Shown here: positions 1-13,079 of the stretch, piece after piece | Layout of the letters: every line of letters starts with the position of its first letter | How positions within the stretch are numbered: the first letter of the stretch is position 1 | Assembly: GCF_003286085.1 (NCBI RefSeq) | Contig: NW_020825706.1 | Location: 4,402,001-4,466,000 of the forward strand | Reading direction: 5' to 3' | Length of the DNA: 64,000 nucleotides | From: Drosophila persimilis | Taxonomy: Eukaryota > Arthropoda > Insecta > Diptera > Drosophilidae | Made by a program: the position numbers and the translations under genes | Notes under the pieces: generated by a model | Told to the model about the DNA's origin: nothing | The model's input: the letters and a program-made list of their open reading frames with translations, nothing else | The model's database searches: none

Positions 1-1680
1 TATTTCCGGTGCCGGGAAATCTATATCCCCTGCCGGACAACTTATCTCTGCTGACGAAATACGTCTCTCCGCTTGCAGAAAACTTATCTCCGGCGGCGAG
101 AAGTTTATATCCCCGGCCTGACAACTTATCTCTGCTGACGAAATACGTCTCTCCGCTTGCAGAAAACTTATTTCCGGTGGCGGGAAATATATATCCCCTG
201 CCGGACAACTTATCTTTGCTGACGAAATACGTCTCTACGCTGGCAGAAATCTTATCTCCGGCGGCGGGAATTTTTTATATCCCCTGACGGACAATTTATC
301 CCCGCTGACGAATTACGATTCTCCGCCGGCAGAAAACGTATCTCCGCTGGCAGAACATTTACTTATGCAGGCGAGGAATTTATATCACCTGCCGGACATC
401 TTATCTCTGCTGACGAAATACGTCTCTCCGCTTGCGGAAAACTTATTTCCGGTGCCGGGAAATCTATATCCCCTGCCGGACAACTTATCTCTGCTGACGA
501 AATACGTCTCTCCGCTTGCAGAAAACTTATCTCCGGCGGCGAGAAGTTTATATCCCCGTCCTGACAACTTATCTCTGCTAACGAAATACGTCTCTCCGCT
601 GGCGGAAAACTAATTTCCGGTAGCGGGAAATATATATCCCCTTCCGGACAACTTATCTCTGCTGACGAAATACGTCTTTCCGCTGGCAGTAAACTTATCT
701 CCGGTGGCGGGAAATATATATCCCCTGCCGGACAACTTAGCTCTGCTGACGAAATACGTCTCTACGCTGGCGGAAAACTTATTTCCGGTGCCGGGAAATC
801 TATATCCCCTGCCGGACAACTTATCTCTGCTGACGAAATACGTCTCTCCGCTTGCAGAAAACTTATCTTTGCTGACGAAATACGTCTCTTCGCTGGCGGA
901 AAACTAATTTCCGGTAGCGGGAAATATATATCCCCTTCCGGACAACTTATCTCTGCTGACGAAATACGTCTCTCCGCTGGCAGTAAACTTATCTCCGGTG
1001 GCGGGAAATATATATCCCCTGCCGGACAACTTATCTCCGCTGGCAGACAGTTTATCTCCGCTGACGAACTATGATTCTCCGCTGGCAGAAATCTTATCTC
1101 CGGCGGCGGGAATTTTTTATATCCCCTGACGGACAATTTATCCCCGCTGACGAATTACGTTTCTCCGCCGGCAGAAAACTTATCTCCGCTGGCAGAACAT
1201 TTACTTATGGAGGCGAGGAATTTATATCACCTGCCGGACATCTTATCTCTGCTGACAAAATACATCTCTTCGCTGGCGGAAAACTTATCTGCGGTGGCGG
1301 AAATTTATATCCGCTGGCGGAAAACTTTTCTCCGATAACAGACATCTTATCTTCGCTGCCGGACAACTTATCTCTGCTGACGAACTACGTTTCTCCGCCG
1401 GCAGAAAACTTATCTCCGCTGGCAGAACATTTACCTCCGTCGGCGGGAAATTTATATCCCCTGCCGGACATCTTATCTCGGCTGAAAAAATACATCTCTC
1501 CGCTGGAGGAAAACTTATTTCCGGTGGCGGGAAATCTATATCCCCTGCCGGACAACTTATCTCTGCTGACGAAATACGTCTCTCCGCATACAGAAAACTT
1601 ATCTCCGGCGGCGAGAAGTTTATATCCCCGTCCTGACAACTTATCTCTGCTAACGAAATACGTCTCTCCGCTGGCGGAAA

Positions 1681-3180
1681 ACTTATTTCCGGTGCCGGCA
1701 AATCTATATCCCCTGCCGGACAACTTATCTCTGCTGACGAAATACGTCTCTCCGCTTGCAGAAAACTTATCTCCGGCGGCGAGAAGTTTATATCCCCGTC
1801 CTGACAACTTATCTCTGCTAACGAAATACGTCTCTCCGCTTGCAGAAAACTTATTTCCGGTGGTGGGAAATATATATCCCCTGCCGGACAACTTATCTCT
1901 GCTGACGAAATACGTCTCTCCGCTGGCAGTAAACTTATCTCCGGTGGCGGGAAATATATATCCCCTGCCGGACAACTTAGCTCTGCTGACGAAATACGTC
2001 TCTACGCTGGCGGAAAACTTATTTCCGGTGGCGGGAAATTTATATCCCTTGCCGGACAGCTTATCTCCGCAGACGAACAACGTATTTCCGCCGGCAGAAA
2101 ACTTATCTCCGCTGGCAGAACATTTACCTCCGGCGGCGGGAAATTTATATCCCCTGCCGGACATCTTATCTCGGCTGACAAAATACATCTCTCCGCTTAC
2201 AGAAAACTTATCTCCGGCGGCGAGAAATTTATATCCCCGTCCTGACAACTTATCTCTGCTAACGAAATACGTGTCTCCGCTGGCGGAAAACTTATTTCCG
2301 GTGCCGGCAAATCTATATCCCCTGCCGGACAACTTATCTCTGCTGACGAAATACGTCTCTCCGCTTGCAGAAAACTTATTTCCGGTGGCGGGAAATATAT
2401 ATCCCCTGCCGGACAACTTATCTCTGCAAACGAAATACGTCTCTCCGCTGGCGGAAAACTTATTTCCGGTGGCGGGAAATATATATCCCCTGCCGGACAA
2501 CTTATCTCTGCTGACGAAATACGTCTCTACGCTGGCAGAAAACTTATCTCTGCTGGTAGAACATTTACCTCCGGCGGCGGGAAATTTAAATCTCTTGCCG
2601 GACAGCTTATCTCTGCTAACGAAATACGTCTCTCCGCTGGCGGAAAACTTATTTCTCGTGGCGGGAAATATATATCCCCTGCCGGACAACTTATCTCTGC
2701 TGACGAAATACGTCTCTCCGCTTGCAGAAAACTTATTTCCGGTGGCGGGAAATATATATCCCCTGCCGGACAACTTATCTCCGCAGACGAACTACAATCC
2801 TCCGCCGGCAGAAAACTTATCTCTGCTGGTAGAACATTTACCTCCGGCGGCGGGAAATTTATATCTCTTGCCGGACAGCTTATCTCTGCTAACGAAATAC
2901 GTCTCTCCGCTGGCGGAAAACTTATTTCTCGTGGCGGGAAATATATATCCCCTGCCGGACAACTTATCTCTGCTGACGAAATACGTCTCTCCGCTGGCGG
3001 AAAACTAATTTCCAGTGGCGGGAAATATATATCCCCTGCCGGACAACTTATCTCCGCAGACGAACTACGTTCCTCCGCCGGCAGAAACCTTATCTCTGCT
3101 GGCAGAACATTTACCTCCGGGGGCGGGAAATTTATATCCCCTGCCGGAAATCTTATCTCGGCTGACAAAATACATCTCTC
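1681..3180. repeat. satellite HOR, 2.1-2.2 kb family, copy 1
   Basis: First copy of a large satellite duplication. It begins at a variant monomer reading GGTGCCGGCAAATC and matches 3823-5402 monomer for monomer. The offset is 2142 bp (102 monomers) on the left and 2226 bp (106 monomers) on the right, because the second copy carries one extra 84-bp unit. Confidence 0.8.
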
Positions 3181-3822
3181 CGCTTACAGAAAACTTATCT
3201 CCGGCGGCGAGAAATTTATATCCCCGTCCTGACAACTTAGCTCTGCTGACGAAATACGTCTCTACGCTGGCGGAAAACTTATTTCCGGTGGCGGGAAATT
3301 TATATCCCTTGCCGGACAGCTTATCTCCGCAGACGAACAACGTATTTCCGCCGGCAGAAAACTTATCTCCGCTGGCAGAACATTTACCTCCGGCGGCGGG
3401 AAATTTATATCCCCTGCCGGACATCTTATCTCGGCTGACAAAATACATCTCTCCGCTTACAGAAAACTTATCTCCGGCGGCGAGAAATTTATATCCCCGT
3501 CCTGACAACTTATCTCTGCTGACGAAATACGTCTCTCCGCTGGCGGAAAACTAATTTCCAGTGGCGGGAAATATATATCCCCTGCCGGACAACTTATCTC
3601 CGCAGACGAACTACAATCCTCCGCCGGCAGAAAACTTATCTCTGCTGGTAGAACATTTACCTCCGGCGGCGGGAAATTTATATCTCTTGCCGGACAGCTT
3701 ATCTCTGCTAACGAAATACGTCTCTCCGCTGGCGGAAAACTTATTTCTCGTGGCGGGAAATATATATCCCCTGCCGGACAACTTATCTCTGCTGACGAAA
3801 TACGTCTCTCCGCTGGCGGAAA

Positions 3823-5402
3823 ACTTATTTCCGGTGCCGGCAAATCTATATCCCCTGCCGGACAACTTATCTCTGCTGACGAAATACGTCTCTCCGCTTG
3901 CAGAAAACTTATCTCCGGCGGCGAGAAGTTTATATCCCCGTCCTGACAACTTATTTCTGCTAACGAAATACGTCTCTCCGCTTGCAGAAAACTTATTTCC
4001 GGTGGTGGGAAATATATATCCCCTGCCGGACAACTTATCTCTGCTGACGAAATACGTCTCTCCGCTGGCAGTAAACTTATCTCCGGTGGCGGGAAATATA
4101 TATCCCCTGCCGGACAACTTAGCTCTGCTGACGAAATACGTCTCTACGCTGGCGGAAAACTTATTTCCGGTGGCGGGAAATTTATATCCCTTGCCGGACA
4201 GCTTATCTTCGCAGACGAACAACGTATTTCCGCCGGCAGAAAACTTATCTCCGCTGGCAGAACATTTACCTCCGGCGGCGGGAAATTTATATCCCCTGCC
4301 GGACATCTTATCTCGGCTGACAAAATACATCTCTCCGCTTACAGAAAACTTATCTCCGGCGGCGAGAAATTTATATCCCCGTCCTGACAACTTATCTCTG
4401 CTAACGAAATACGTGTCTCCGCTGGCGGAAAACTTATTTCCGGTGCCGGCAAATCTATATCCCCTGCCGGACAACTTATCTCTGCTGACGAAATACGTCT
4501 CTCCGCTTGCAGAAAACTTATTTCCGGTGGCGGGAAATATATATCCCCTGCCGGACAACTTATCTCTGCAAACGAAATACGTCTCTCCGCTGGCGGAAAA
4601 CTTATTTCCGGTGGCGGGAAATATATATCCCCTGCCGGACAACTTATCTCTGCTGACGAAATACGTCTCTACGCTGGCAGAAAACTTATCTCTGCTGGTA
4701 GAACATTTACCTCCGGCGGCGGGAAATTTAAATCTCTTGCCGGACAGCTTATCTCTGCTAACGAAATACGTCTCTCCGCTGGCGGAAAACTTATTTCTCG
4801 TGGCGGGAAATATATATCCCCTGCCGGACAACTTATCTCTGCTGACGAAATACGTCTCTCCGCTTGCAGAAAACTTATTTCCGGTGGCGGGAAATATATA
4901 TCCCCTGCCGGACAACTTATCTCTGCAAACGAAATACGTCTCTCCGCTGGCGGAAAACTTATTTCCGGTGGCGGGAAATATATATCCCCTGCCGGACAAC
5001 TTATCTCCGCAGACGAACTACAATCCTCCGCCGGCAGAAAACTTATCTCTGCTGGTAGAACATTTACCTCCGGCGGCGGGAAATTTATATCTCTTGCCGG
5101 ACAGCTTATCTCTGCTAACGAAATACGTCTCTCCGCTGGCGGAAAACTTATTTCTCGTGGCGGGAAATATATATCCCCTGCCGGACAACTTATCTCTGCT
5201 GACGAAATACGTCTCTCCGCTGGCGGAAAACTAATTTCCAGTGGCGGGAAATATATATCCCCTGCCGGACAACTTATCTCCGCAGACGAACTACGTTCCT
5301 CCGCCGGCAGAAACCTTATCTCTGCTGGCAGAACATTTACCTCCGGGGGCGGGAAATTTATATCCCCTGCCGGAAATCTTATCTCGGCTGACAAAATACA
5401 TC
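3823..5402. repeat. satellite HOR, 2.1-2.2 kb family, copy 2
   Basis: Second copy of the repeat at 1681-3180, including the same rare variants (GGTGCCGGCAAATC, a GGTGGTGGG monomer, and the CTAATTTCCAGTGGCGG monomer near 5231). It has one extra 84-bp unit near 4860-4985. The two copies diverge after about 5402. Confidence 0.8.
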
Positions 5403-6007
5403 TCTCCGCTGGCGGAAAACTTATCTGCGGTGGCGGGAAATTTATATCCGCTGTCGGAAAACTTTTCTCCGCTGACAGACATCTTATATCCAATGGCGGA
5501 CATTTTATTTCCGCTGACGAGCTACGTATCTCCGCCGGCAGAAAACTTATCTCCGCTGGCAGAACATTTACCTCCGGCGGCGGGAAATTTATATCCCCTG
5601 CCGGACATCTTATCTCGGCTGACAAAATACATCTCTCCGCTTACAGAAAACTTATCTCCGGCGGCGAGAAATTTATATCCCCGGCCTGACAACTTATCTC
5701 TGCAAACGAAATACGTCTCTCCGCTGGCGGAAAACTTATTTCCGGTGGCGGGAAATATATATCCCCTGCCGGACAACTTATCACTGCTGACGAAATACGT
5801 CTCTCCGCTGGCGGAAAACTTATTTCCGGTGGCGGGAAATCTATATCCCCTGCCGGACAGCTTATCTCTGCTAACGAAATACGTCTCTCCGCTGGCGGAA
5901 AACTTACTTCTGGTTGCGGGAAATCTATATCCCCGGCCTGACAACTTATCTCTGCTAACGAAATACGTCTCTCCGCTGGCGGAAAACTTATCTGCGGTGG
6001 CGGGAAA

Positions 6008-7036
6008 TTGATATCTGCTGGCGGAAAACTTTTCTCCGCTGACAGACATCTTATCTGCGCTGGCGGACATTTTATTTACGCTGCCGAGCTACGTTTTTCC
6101 GCCGGCAGAAAACTGATCTCCGCTGGCAGAACATTTACTTCCGGCGGCGGGAAATTTATATCCCCTGCCGGACAGCTTATCTCTGCTAACGAAATACGTC
6201 TCTCCGCTGGCGGAAAACTTACTTCCGGTGGCGGGAAATTTATATCCCCTGCCGGACAACTTATCTCTGCTGACAAAATACGTCTCTCCGCTTGCAGAAA
6301 ACTGATCTCCGCTGGCAGAACATTTACTTCCGGCGGCGGGAAATTTATATGACCTGCCGGACAGCTTATCTCTGCTAACGAAATACGTCTCTCCGCTGGC
6401 GGAAAACTTACTTCCGGTGGCGGGAAATCTATATCCCCTGCCGGACAACTTATCTCTGCTGACGAAATAAGTCTCTCCGCTTGCAGAAAACTTATCTCTG
6501 CTGACGAAATACGTCTCTCCGCTGGCAGTAAACTTATCTCCGGTGGCGGGAAATATATATCCCCTGCCGGACAACTTATCTCTGCTGACGAAATAAGTCT
6601 CTCCGCTTACAGAAAACTTATCTCCGGCGGCGAGAACATTATATCCCCGGCCTGACAACTTATCTCTGCTAACGAAATACGTCTCTCCGCTGGCGGAAAA
6701 CCTGTTTAAGGTGGCGGACAACTTATCTCGGCTGACAAAATACATCTCTCCGCTTACAGAAAACTTATCTCCGGCGGCGAGAAATTTATATCCCCGGCCT
6801 GACAACTTATCTCTGCAAACGAAATACGTCTCTCCGCTGGCGGAAAACTTATTTCCGGTGGCGGGAAATCTATATCCCCTGCCGGACAGCTTATCTCTGC
6901 TAACGAAATACGTCTCTCCGCTGGCGGAAAACTTACTTCTGGTTGCGGGAAATCTATATCCCCGGCCTGACAACTTATCTCTGCTAACGAAATACGTCTC
7001 TCCGCTGGCGGAAAACTTATCTGCGGTGGCGGGAAA
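6008..7036. repeat. satellite HOR, 1.03/1.11 kb family, copy a
   Basis: A 1029-bp (49-monomer) unit that starts at the variant TTGATATCTGCTGGCGG. It is followed directly by a 1113-bp copy, with further copies at 8150 and 10355. This copy carries an in-array change at about 6350 (TATATGACC for the usual TATATCCCC). Confidence 0.8.
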
Positions 7037-8149
7037 TTGATGTCTGCTGGCGGAAAACTTTTCTCCGCTGACAGACATCTTATCTGCGCTGGCGGACATT
7101 TTATTTACGCTGCCGAGCTACGTTTTTCCGCCGGCAGAAAACTGATCTCCGCTGGCAGAACATTTACTTCCGGCGGCGGGAAATTTATATCCCCTGCCGG
7201 ACAGCTTATCTCTGCTAACGAAATACGTCTCTCCGCTGGCGGAAAACTTACTTCCGGTGGCGGGAAATCTATATCCCCTGCCGGACAACTTATCTCTGCT
7301 GACAAAATACGTCTCTCCGCTTGCAGAAAACTGATCTCCGCTGGCAGAACATTTACTTCCGGCGGCGGGAAATTTATATCCCCTGCCGGACAGCTTATCT
7401 CTGCTAACGAAATACGTCTCTCCGCTGGCGGAAAACTTACTTCCGGTGGCGGGAAATCTATATCCCCTGCCGGACAACTTATCTCTGCTGACGAAATAAG
7501 TCTCTCCGCTTGCAGAAAACTTATCTCTGCTGACGAAATACGTCTCTCCGCTGGCAGTAAACTTATCTCCGGTGGCGGGAAATATATATCCCCTGCCGGA
7601 CAACTTATCTCTGCTGACGAAATAAGTCTCTCCGCTTACAGAAAACTTATCTCCGGCGGCGAGAACATTATATCCCCGGCCTGACAACTTATCTCTGCTA
7701 ACGAAATACGGCTCTCCGCTGGCGGAAAACTTATTTAAGGTGGCGGACAACTTATCTCGTCTGACAAAATACATCTCTCCGCTTACAGAAAACTTATCTC
7801 CGGCGGCGAGAAATTTATATCCCCGGCATGACAACTTATCTCTGCAAACGAAATACGTCTCTCCGCTGGCGGAAAACTTATTTCCGGTGGCGGGAAATAT
7901 ATATCCCCTACCGGACAACTTATCACTGCTGACGAAATACGTCTCTCCGCTGGCGGAAAACTTATTTCCGGTGGCGGGAAATCTATATCCCCTGCCGGAC
8001 AGCTTATCTCTGCTAACGAAATACGTCTCTACGCTGGCGGAAAACTTACTTCTGGTTGCGGGAAATCTATATCCCCGGCCTGACAACTTATCTCTGCTAA
8101 CGAAATACGTCTCTCCGCTGGCGGAAAACTTATCTGCGGTGGCGGGAAA
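7037..8149. repeat. satellite HOR, 1.03/1.11 kb family, copy b
   Basis: A 1113-bp (53-monomer) unit, one 84-bp unit longer than copy a. The extra unit lies near 7890-7975. Otherwise the variant order matches copies a and c closely. Confidence 0.8.
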
Positions 8150-9080
8150 TTGATATCTGCTGGCGGAAAACTTTTCTCCGCTGACAGTCATCTTATCTGC
8201 GCTGGCGGACATTTTATTTACGCTGCCGAGCTACGTTTTTCCGCCGGCAGAAAACTGATCTCCGCTGGCAGAACATTTACTTCCGGCGGCGGGAAATTTA
8301 TATCCCCTGCCGGACAGCTTATCTCTGCTAACGAAATACGTCTCTCCGCTGGCGAAAAACTTACTTCCGGTGGCGGGAAATCTATATCCCCTGCCGGACA
8401 ACTTATCTCTGCTGACAAAATACGTCTCTCCGCTTGCAGAAAACTGATCTCCGCTGGCAGAACATTTACTTCCGGCGGCGGGAAATTTATATCCCCTGCC
8501 GGACAGCTTATCTCTGCTAACGAAATACGTCTCTCCGCTGGCGGAAAACTTACTTTCGGTGGCGGGAAATCTATATCCCCTGCCGGACAACTTATCTCTG
8601 CTGACGAAATAAGTCTCTCCGCTTGCAGAAAACTTATCTCTGCTGACGAAATACGTCTCTCCGCTGGCAGTAAACTTATCTCCGGTGGCGGGAAATATAT
8701 ATCCCCTGCCGGACAACTTATCTCTGCTGACGAAATAAGTCTCTCCGCTTACAGAAAACTTATCTCCGGCGGCGAGAACATTATATCCCCGGCCTGACAA
8801 CTTATCTCTGCTAACGAAATACGGCTCTCCGCTGGCGGAAAACTTATTTAAGGTGGCGGACAACTTATCTCCGCTGGCAGACAATTTATCTCCGCTGACC
8901 AACTACGATTCTTCACTGGCAGAAATCTTCTCGCCGACGGCGGGAAATTTACATCCCCTGACGGACAATATATCCCCGCTGACGAATTAAGTTTCTCCGC
9001 CGGCAGAAAACTAATCTCCGCTGGCAGAACATTTACCTCCGGTGGCGGGAAATCTATATCCCCTGCCGGACAGCTTATCT
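8150..9080. repeat. satellite HOR, 1.03/1.11 kb family, copy c
   Basis: Third copy, which continues into a segment (CTGACCAACTACGATTCTTC near 8890) absent from copies a and b but shared with copy d. Copies c and d are offset by exactly 2205 bp (105 monomers). Confidence 0.75.
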
Positions 9081-9671
9081 CCGCAGACGAACAACGTATT
9101 TCCGCCGGCAGAAAACTTATCTCCGCTGGCAGAACATTTACCTCCGGCGGCGGGAAATTTATATCCCCTGCCGGACATCTTATCTCGGCTGAAAAAATAC
9201 ATCTCTCCGCTTACAGAAAACTTATCTCCGGCGGCGAGAAATTTATATCCCCGGCCTGACAACTTATCTCTGCAAACGAAATACGTCTCTCCGCTGGCGG
9301 AAAACTTATTTCCGGTGGCGGGAAATATATATCCCCTGCCGGACAACTTATCTCTGCTGACGAAATACGTCTCTACGCTGGCAGAAAACTTATCTCCGGC
9401 GGCGGGAAATCTATATCCCCTGCCGGACAACTTATCTCCGCAGACGAACTACAATCCTCCGCCGGCAGAAAACTTATCTCTGCTGGTAGAACATTTACCT
9501 CCGGCGGCGGGAAATTTATATCTCTTGCCGGACAGCTTATCTCTGCTAACGAAATACGTCTCTCCGCTGGCGGAAAACTTATTTCTCGTGGCGGGAAATA
9601 TATATCCCCTGCCGGACAACTTATCTCTGCTGACGAAATACGTCTCTCCGCTGGCGGAAAACTAATTTCCA

Positions 9672-10120
9672 GTGGCGGGAAATATATATCCCCTGCCGGA
9701 CAACTTATCTCCGCAGACGAACTACTTTCCTCCGCCGGCAGAAACCTTATCTCTGCTGGCAGAACATTTACCTCCGGGGGCGGGAAATTTATATCCCCTG
9801 CCGGAAATCTTATCTCGGCTGACAAAATACATCTCTCCGCTGGCGGAAAACTTATCTGCGGTGGCGGGAAATTTATATCCGCTGTCGGAAAACTTTTCTC
9901 CGCTGACAGACATCTTATATCCACTGGCGGACATTTTATTTCCGCTGACGAGCTACGTATCTCCGCCGGCAGAAAACTTATCTCCGCTGGCAGAACATTT
10001 ACCTCCGGCGGCGGGAAATTTATATCCCCTGCCGGACATCTTATCTCGGCTGACAAAATACATCTCTCCGCTTACAGAAAACTTATCTCCGGCGGCGAGA
10101 AATTTATATCCCCGGCCTGA
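9672..10120. repeat. satellite segment matching 5241-5689
   Basis: Matches the segment starting at 5241 at an offset of 4431 bp (211 monomers). It includes the rare sequence CCGCTGTCGGAAAACTTTTC and the CATCTTATATCC variant. It links the 2.1-kb and 1.1-kb HOR families and shows that the array was assembled by repeated block copying. Confidence 0.7.
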
Positions 10121-10354
10121 CAACTTATCTCTGCAAACGAAATACGTCTCTCCGCTGGCGGAAAACTTATTTCCGGTGGCGGGAAATCTATATCCCCTGC
10201 CGGACAGCTTATCTCTGCTAACGAAATACGTCTCTCCGCTGGCGGAAAACTTACTTCTGGTTGCGGGAAATCTATATCACCGGCCTGACAACTTATCTCT
10301 GCTAACGAAATACGTCTCTCCGCTGGCGGAAAACTTATCTGCGGTGGCGGGAAA

Positions 10355-11285
10355 TTGATATCTGCTGGCGGAAAACTTTTCTCCGCTGACAGACATCTTA
10401 TCTGCGCTGGCGGACATTTTATTAACGCTGACGAGCTACGTTTTTCCGCCGGCAGAAAACTGATCTCCGCTGGCAGAACATTTACTTCCGGCGGCGGGAA
10501 ATTTATATCCCCTGCCGGACAGCTTATCTCTGCTAACGAAATACGTCTCTCCGCTGGCGGAAAACTTACTTCCGGTGGCGGGAAATCTATATCCCCTGCC
10601 GGACAACTTATCTCTGCTGACAAAATACGTCTCTCCGCTTGCAGAAAACTGATCTCCGCTGGCAGAACATTTACTTCCGGCGGCGGGAAATTTATATCCC
10701 CTGCCGGACAGCTTATCTCTGCTAACGAAATACGTCTCTCCGCTGGCGGAAAGCTTACTTCCGGTGGCGGGAAATCTATATCCCCTGCCGGACAACTTAT
10801 CTCTGCTGACGAAATAAGTCTCTCCGCTTGCAGAAAACTTATCTCTGCTGACGAAATACGTCTCTCCGCTGGCAGTAAACTTATCTCCGGTGGCGGGAAA
10901 TATATATCCCCTGCCGGACAACTTATCTCTGCTGACGAAATAAGTCTCTCCGCTCACAGAAAACTTATCTCCGGCGGCGAGAACATTATATCCCCGGCCT
11001 GACAACTTATCTCTGCTAACGAAATACGGCTCTCCGCTGGCGGAAAACTTATTTAAGGTGGCGGACAACTTATCTCCGCTGGCAGACAATTTATCTCCGC
11101 TGACCAACTACGATTCTTCACTGGCAGAAATCTTATCGCCGACGGCGGGAAATTTACATCCCCTGACGGACAATATATCCCCGCTGACGAATTAAGTTTC
11201 TCCGCCGGCAGAAAACTAATCTCCGCTGGCAGAACATTTACCTCCGGTGGCGGGAAATCTATATCCCCTGCCGGACAGCTTATCT
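10355..11285. repeat. satellite HOR, 1.03/1.11 kb family, copy d
   Basis: Fourth copy, offset 2205 bp from copy c. It shares with copy c the CTGACCAACTACGATTCTTC segment and the following GGTGGCGGGAAATC monomers, then diverges at about 11285. Confidence 0.75.
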
Positions 11286-11400
11286 CTGCTAACGAAATAC
11301 GTCTCTCCGCTAGCGAAAAACTTACTTCCGGTGGCGGGAAATCAATATCCCCTGCCGGACAACTTATCTTTGCTGACGAAATACGTCTCTCCGCTGGCGA

Positions 11401-11900
11401 AAAACTAATTTCCGGTGGCGGGATATATATATCCCCTGACGGACAATATATCCCCGCTGACGAATTACGTTTCTCCGCCGGCAGAAAACTAATCTCCGCA
11501 GGCAGAACATTTACCTCCGGCGGCGGGAAATATATATCCCCTGCCGGACAACTTATCTTTGCTGACGAAATACGACTCTACGCTGGCAGAAAACTTATCT
11601 CCGGCGGCGGGAAATCAGTATACCCTGCCAGACAACTCATGTCTGCTTACCAAATACGTCTCTCCGCCGGCAGAAAACTCATCTCCGCTGGCAGAACATT
11701 TACCTCCGGCGGCGGGAAATTTATATCCTCTGCCGGACAACTTATCTCTGCTGACGAAATACGTCTCTCCGCTGGCAGTAAACTTATCTCCGGTGGCGGG
11801 AAATATATATCCCCTGCCGGACAACTTATCTCTGCTGGCGAAATACGTCTCTACGCTGGCAAAAAACTTATCTCCGGCGGCGGGAAATCTATATCCCCTG
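11401..11900. repeat. satellite HOR, 714-bp family, copy 1
   Basis: Contains the diagnostic variants CCAGACAACTCATGTCTGC and GACTCTACGCTGG. It repeats at 12115-12614 with an offset of 714 bp (34 monomers). A shorter third copy of the CTCATGTCTGC module follows at about 12604, offset 273 bp (13 monomers). Confidence 0.75.
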
Positions 11901-12114
11901 CCGGACAACTTATCTCTGCTGACGAAATACGTCTCTACGCTGGCAGAAAACTTATCTCCGGCGTCGGGAAATATATATCCCCTGCCGGACAACTTATCTC
12001 TGCTGACGAAATAAGTCTCTCCGCTTGCAGAAAATTACTTCCGGTGGCGGGAAATCTATATCCCCTGCCGGACAACTTATCTTTGCTGACGAAATACGTC
12101 TCTCCGTTTGGCGA

Positions 12115-12614
12115 AAAACTAATTTCCGGTGGCGGGATGTATATATCCCCTGACGGACAATATATCCCCGCTGACGAATTACGTTTCTCCGCCGGCAGAA
12201 AACTAATCTCCGCTGGCAGAACATTTACCTCCGGCGGCGGGAAATATATATCCCCTGCCGGACAACTTATCTTTGCTGACGAAATACGACTCTACGCTGG
12301 AAGAAAACTTATCTCCGGCGGCGGGAAATCAGTATACCCTGCCAGACAACTCATGTCTGCTTACCAAATACGTCTCTCCGCCGGCAGAAAACTCATCTCC
12401 GCTGGCAGAACATTTACCTCCGGCGGCGGGAAACTTATATCCTCTGCCGGACAACTTATCTCTGCTGACGAAATACGTCTCTCCGCTGGCAGTAAACTTA
12501 TCTCCGGTGGCGGGAAATATATATCCCCTGCCGGACAACTTATCTCTGCTGGCGAAATACGTCTCTACGCTGGCAAAAAACTTATCTCCGGCGGCGGAAA
12601 ATCAGTATACCCTG
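12115..12614. repeat. satellite HOR, 714-bp family, copy 2
   Basis: Copy of 11401-11900 at an offset of 714 bp. It ends where the shorter CTCATGTCTGC-containing segment is repeated again. Confidence 0.75.
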
Positions 12615-13079
12615 CCAGACAACTCATGTCTGCTTACCAAATACGTCTCTCCGCCGGCAGAACACTGATCTCCGCTGGCAGAACATTTACCTCCGGCGGC
12701 GGGAAATTTATATCCTCTGCCGGACAACTTATCTCTGCTGACGAAATACGTCTCTCCGCTGGCAGTAAACTTATCTCCGGTGGCGGGAAATATATATCCC
12801 CTGCCGGACAACTTATCTCCGCAGACGAACTACGTTCCTCCGCCGGCAGAAAACTTATCTCTGCTGGCAGAACATTTACCTCCGGCGGCGGGAAATTTAT
12901 ATCCCCTGCCGGACAGCTTATCTCTGCTAACGAAATACGTCTCTCCGCTGGCGGAAAACTTATTTAAGGTGGCGGGAAATATATATCCCCTGCCGGACAA
13001 CTTATCTCTGCTGACGAAATACGTCTCTCCGCTTGCAGAAAACTTATCTCTGCTGACGAAATACGTCTCTCCGCTTGCA

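Noticed and set aside
1071-3008. 645-codon plus-strand ORF and similar long ORFs in the satellite as protein genes
   Set aside because: Frames are open on both strands over the same bases because the period is seven codons. Starts and stops fall on ordinary monomer variants, and HORs of 21n+1 bp change the frame from unit to unit.
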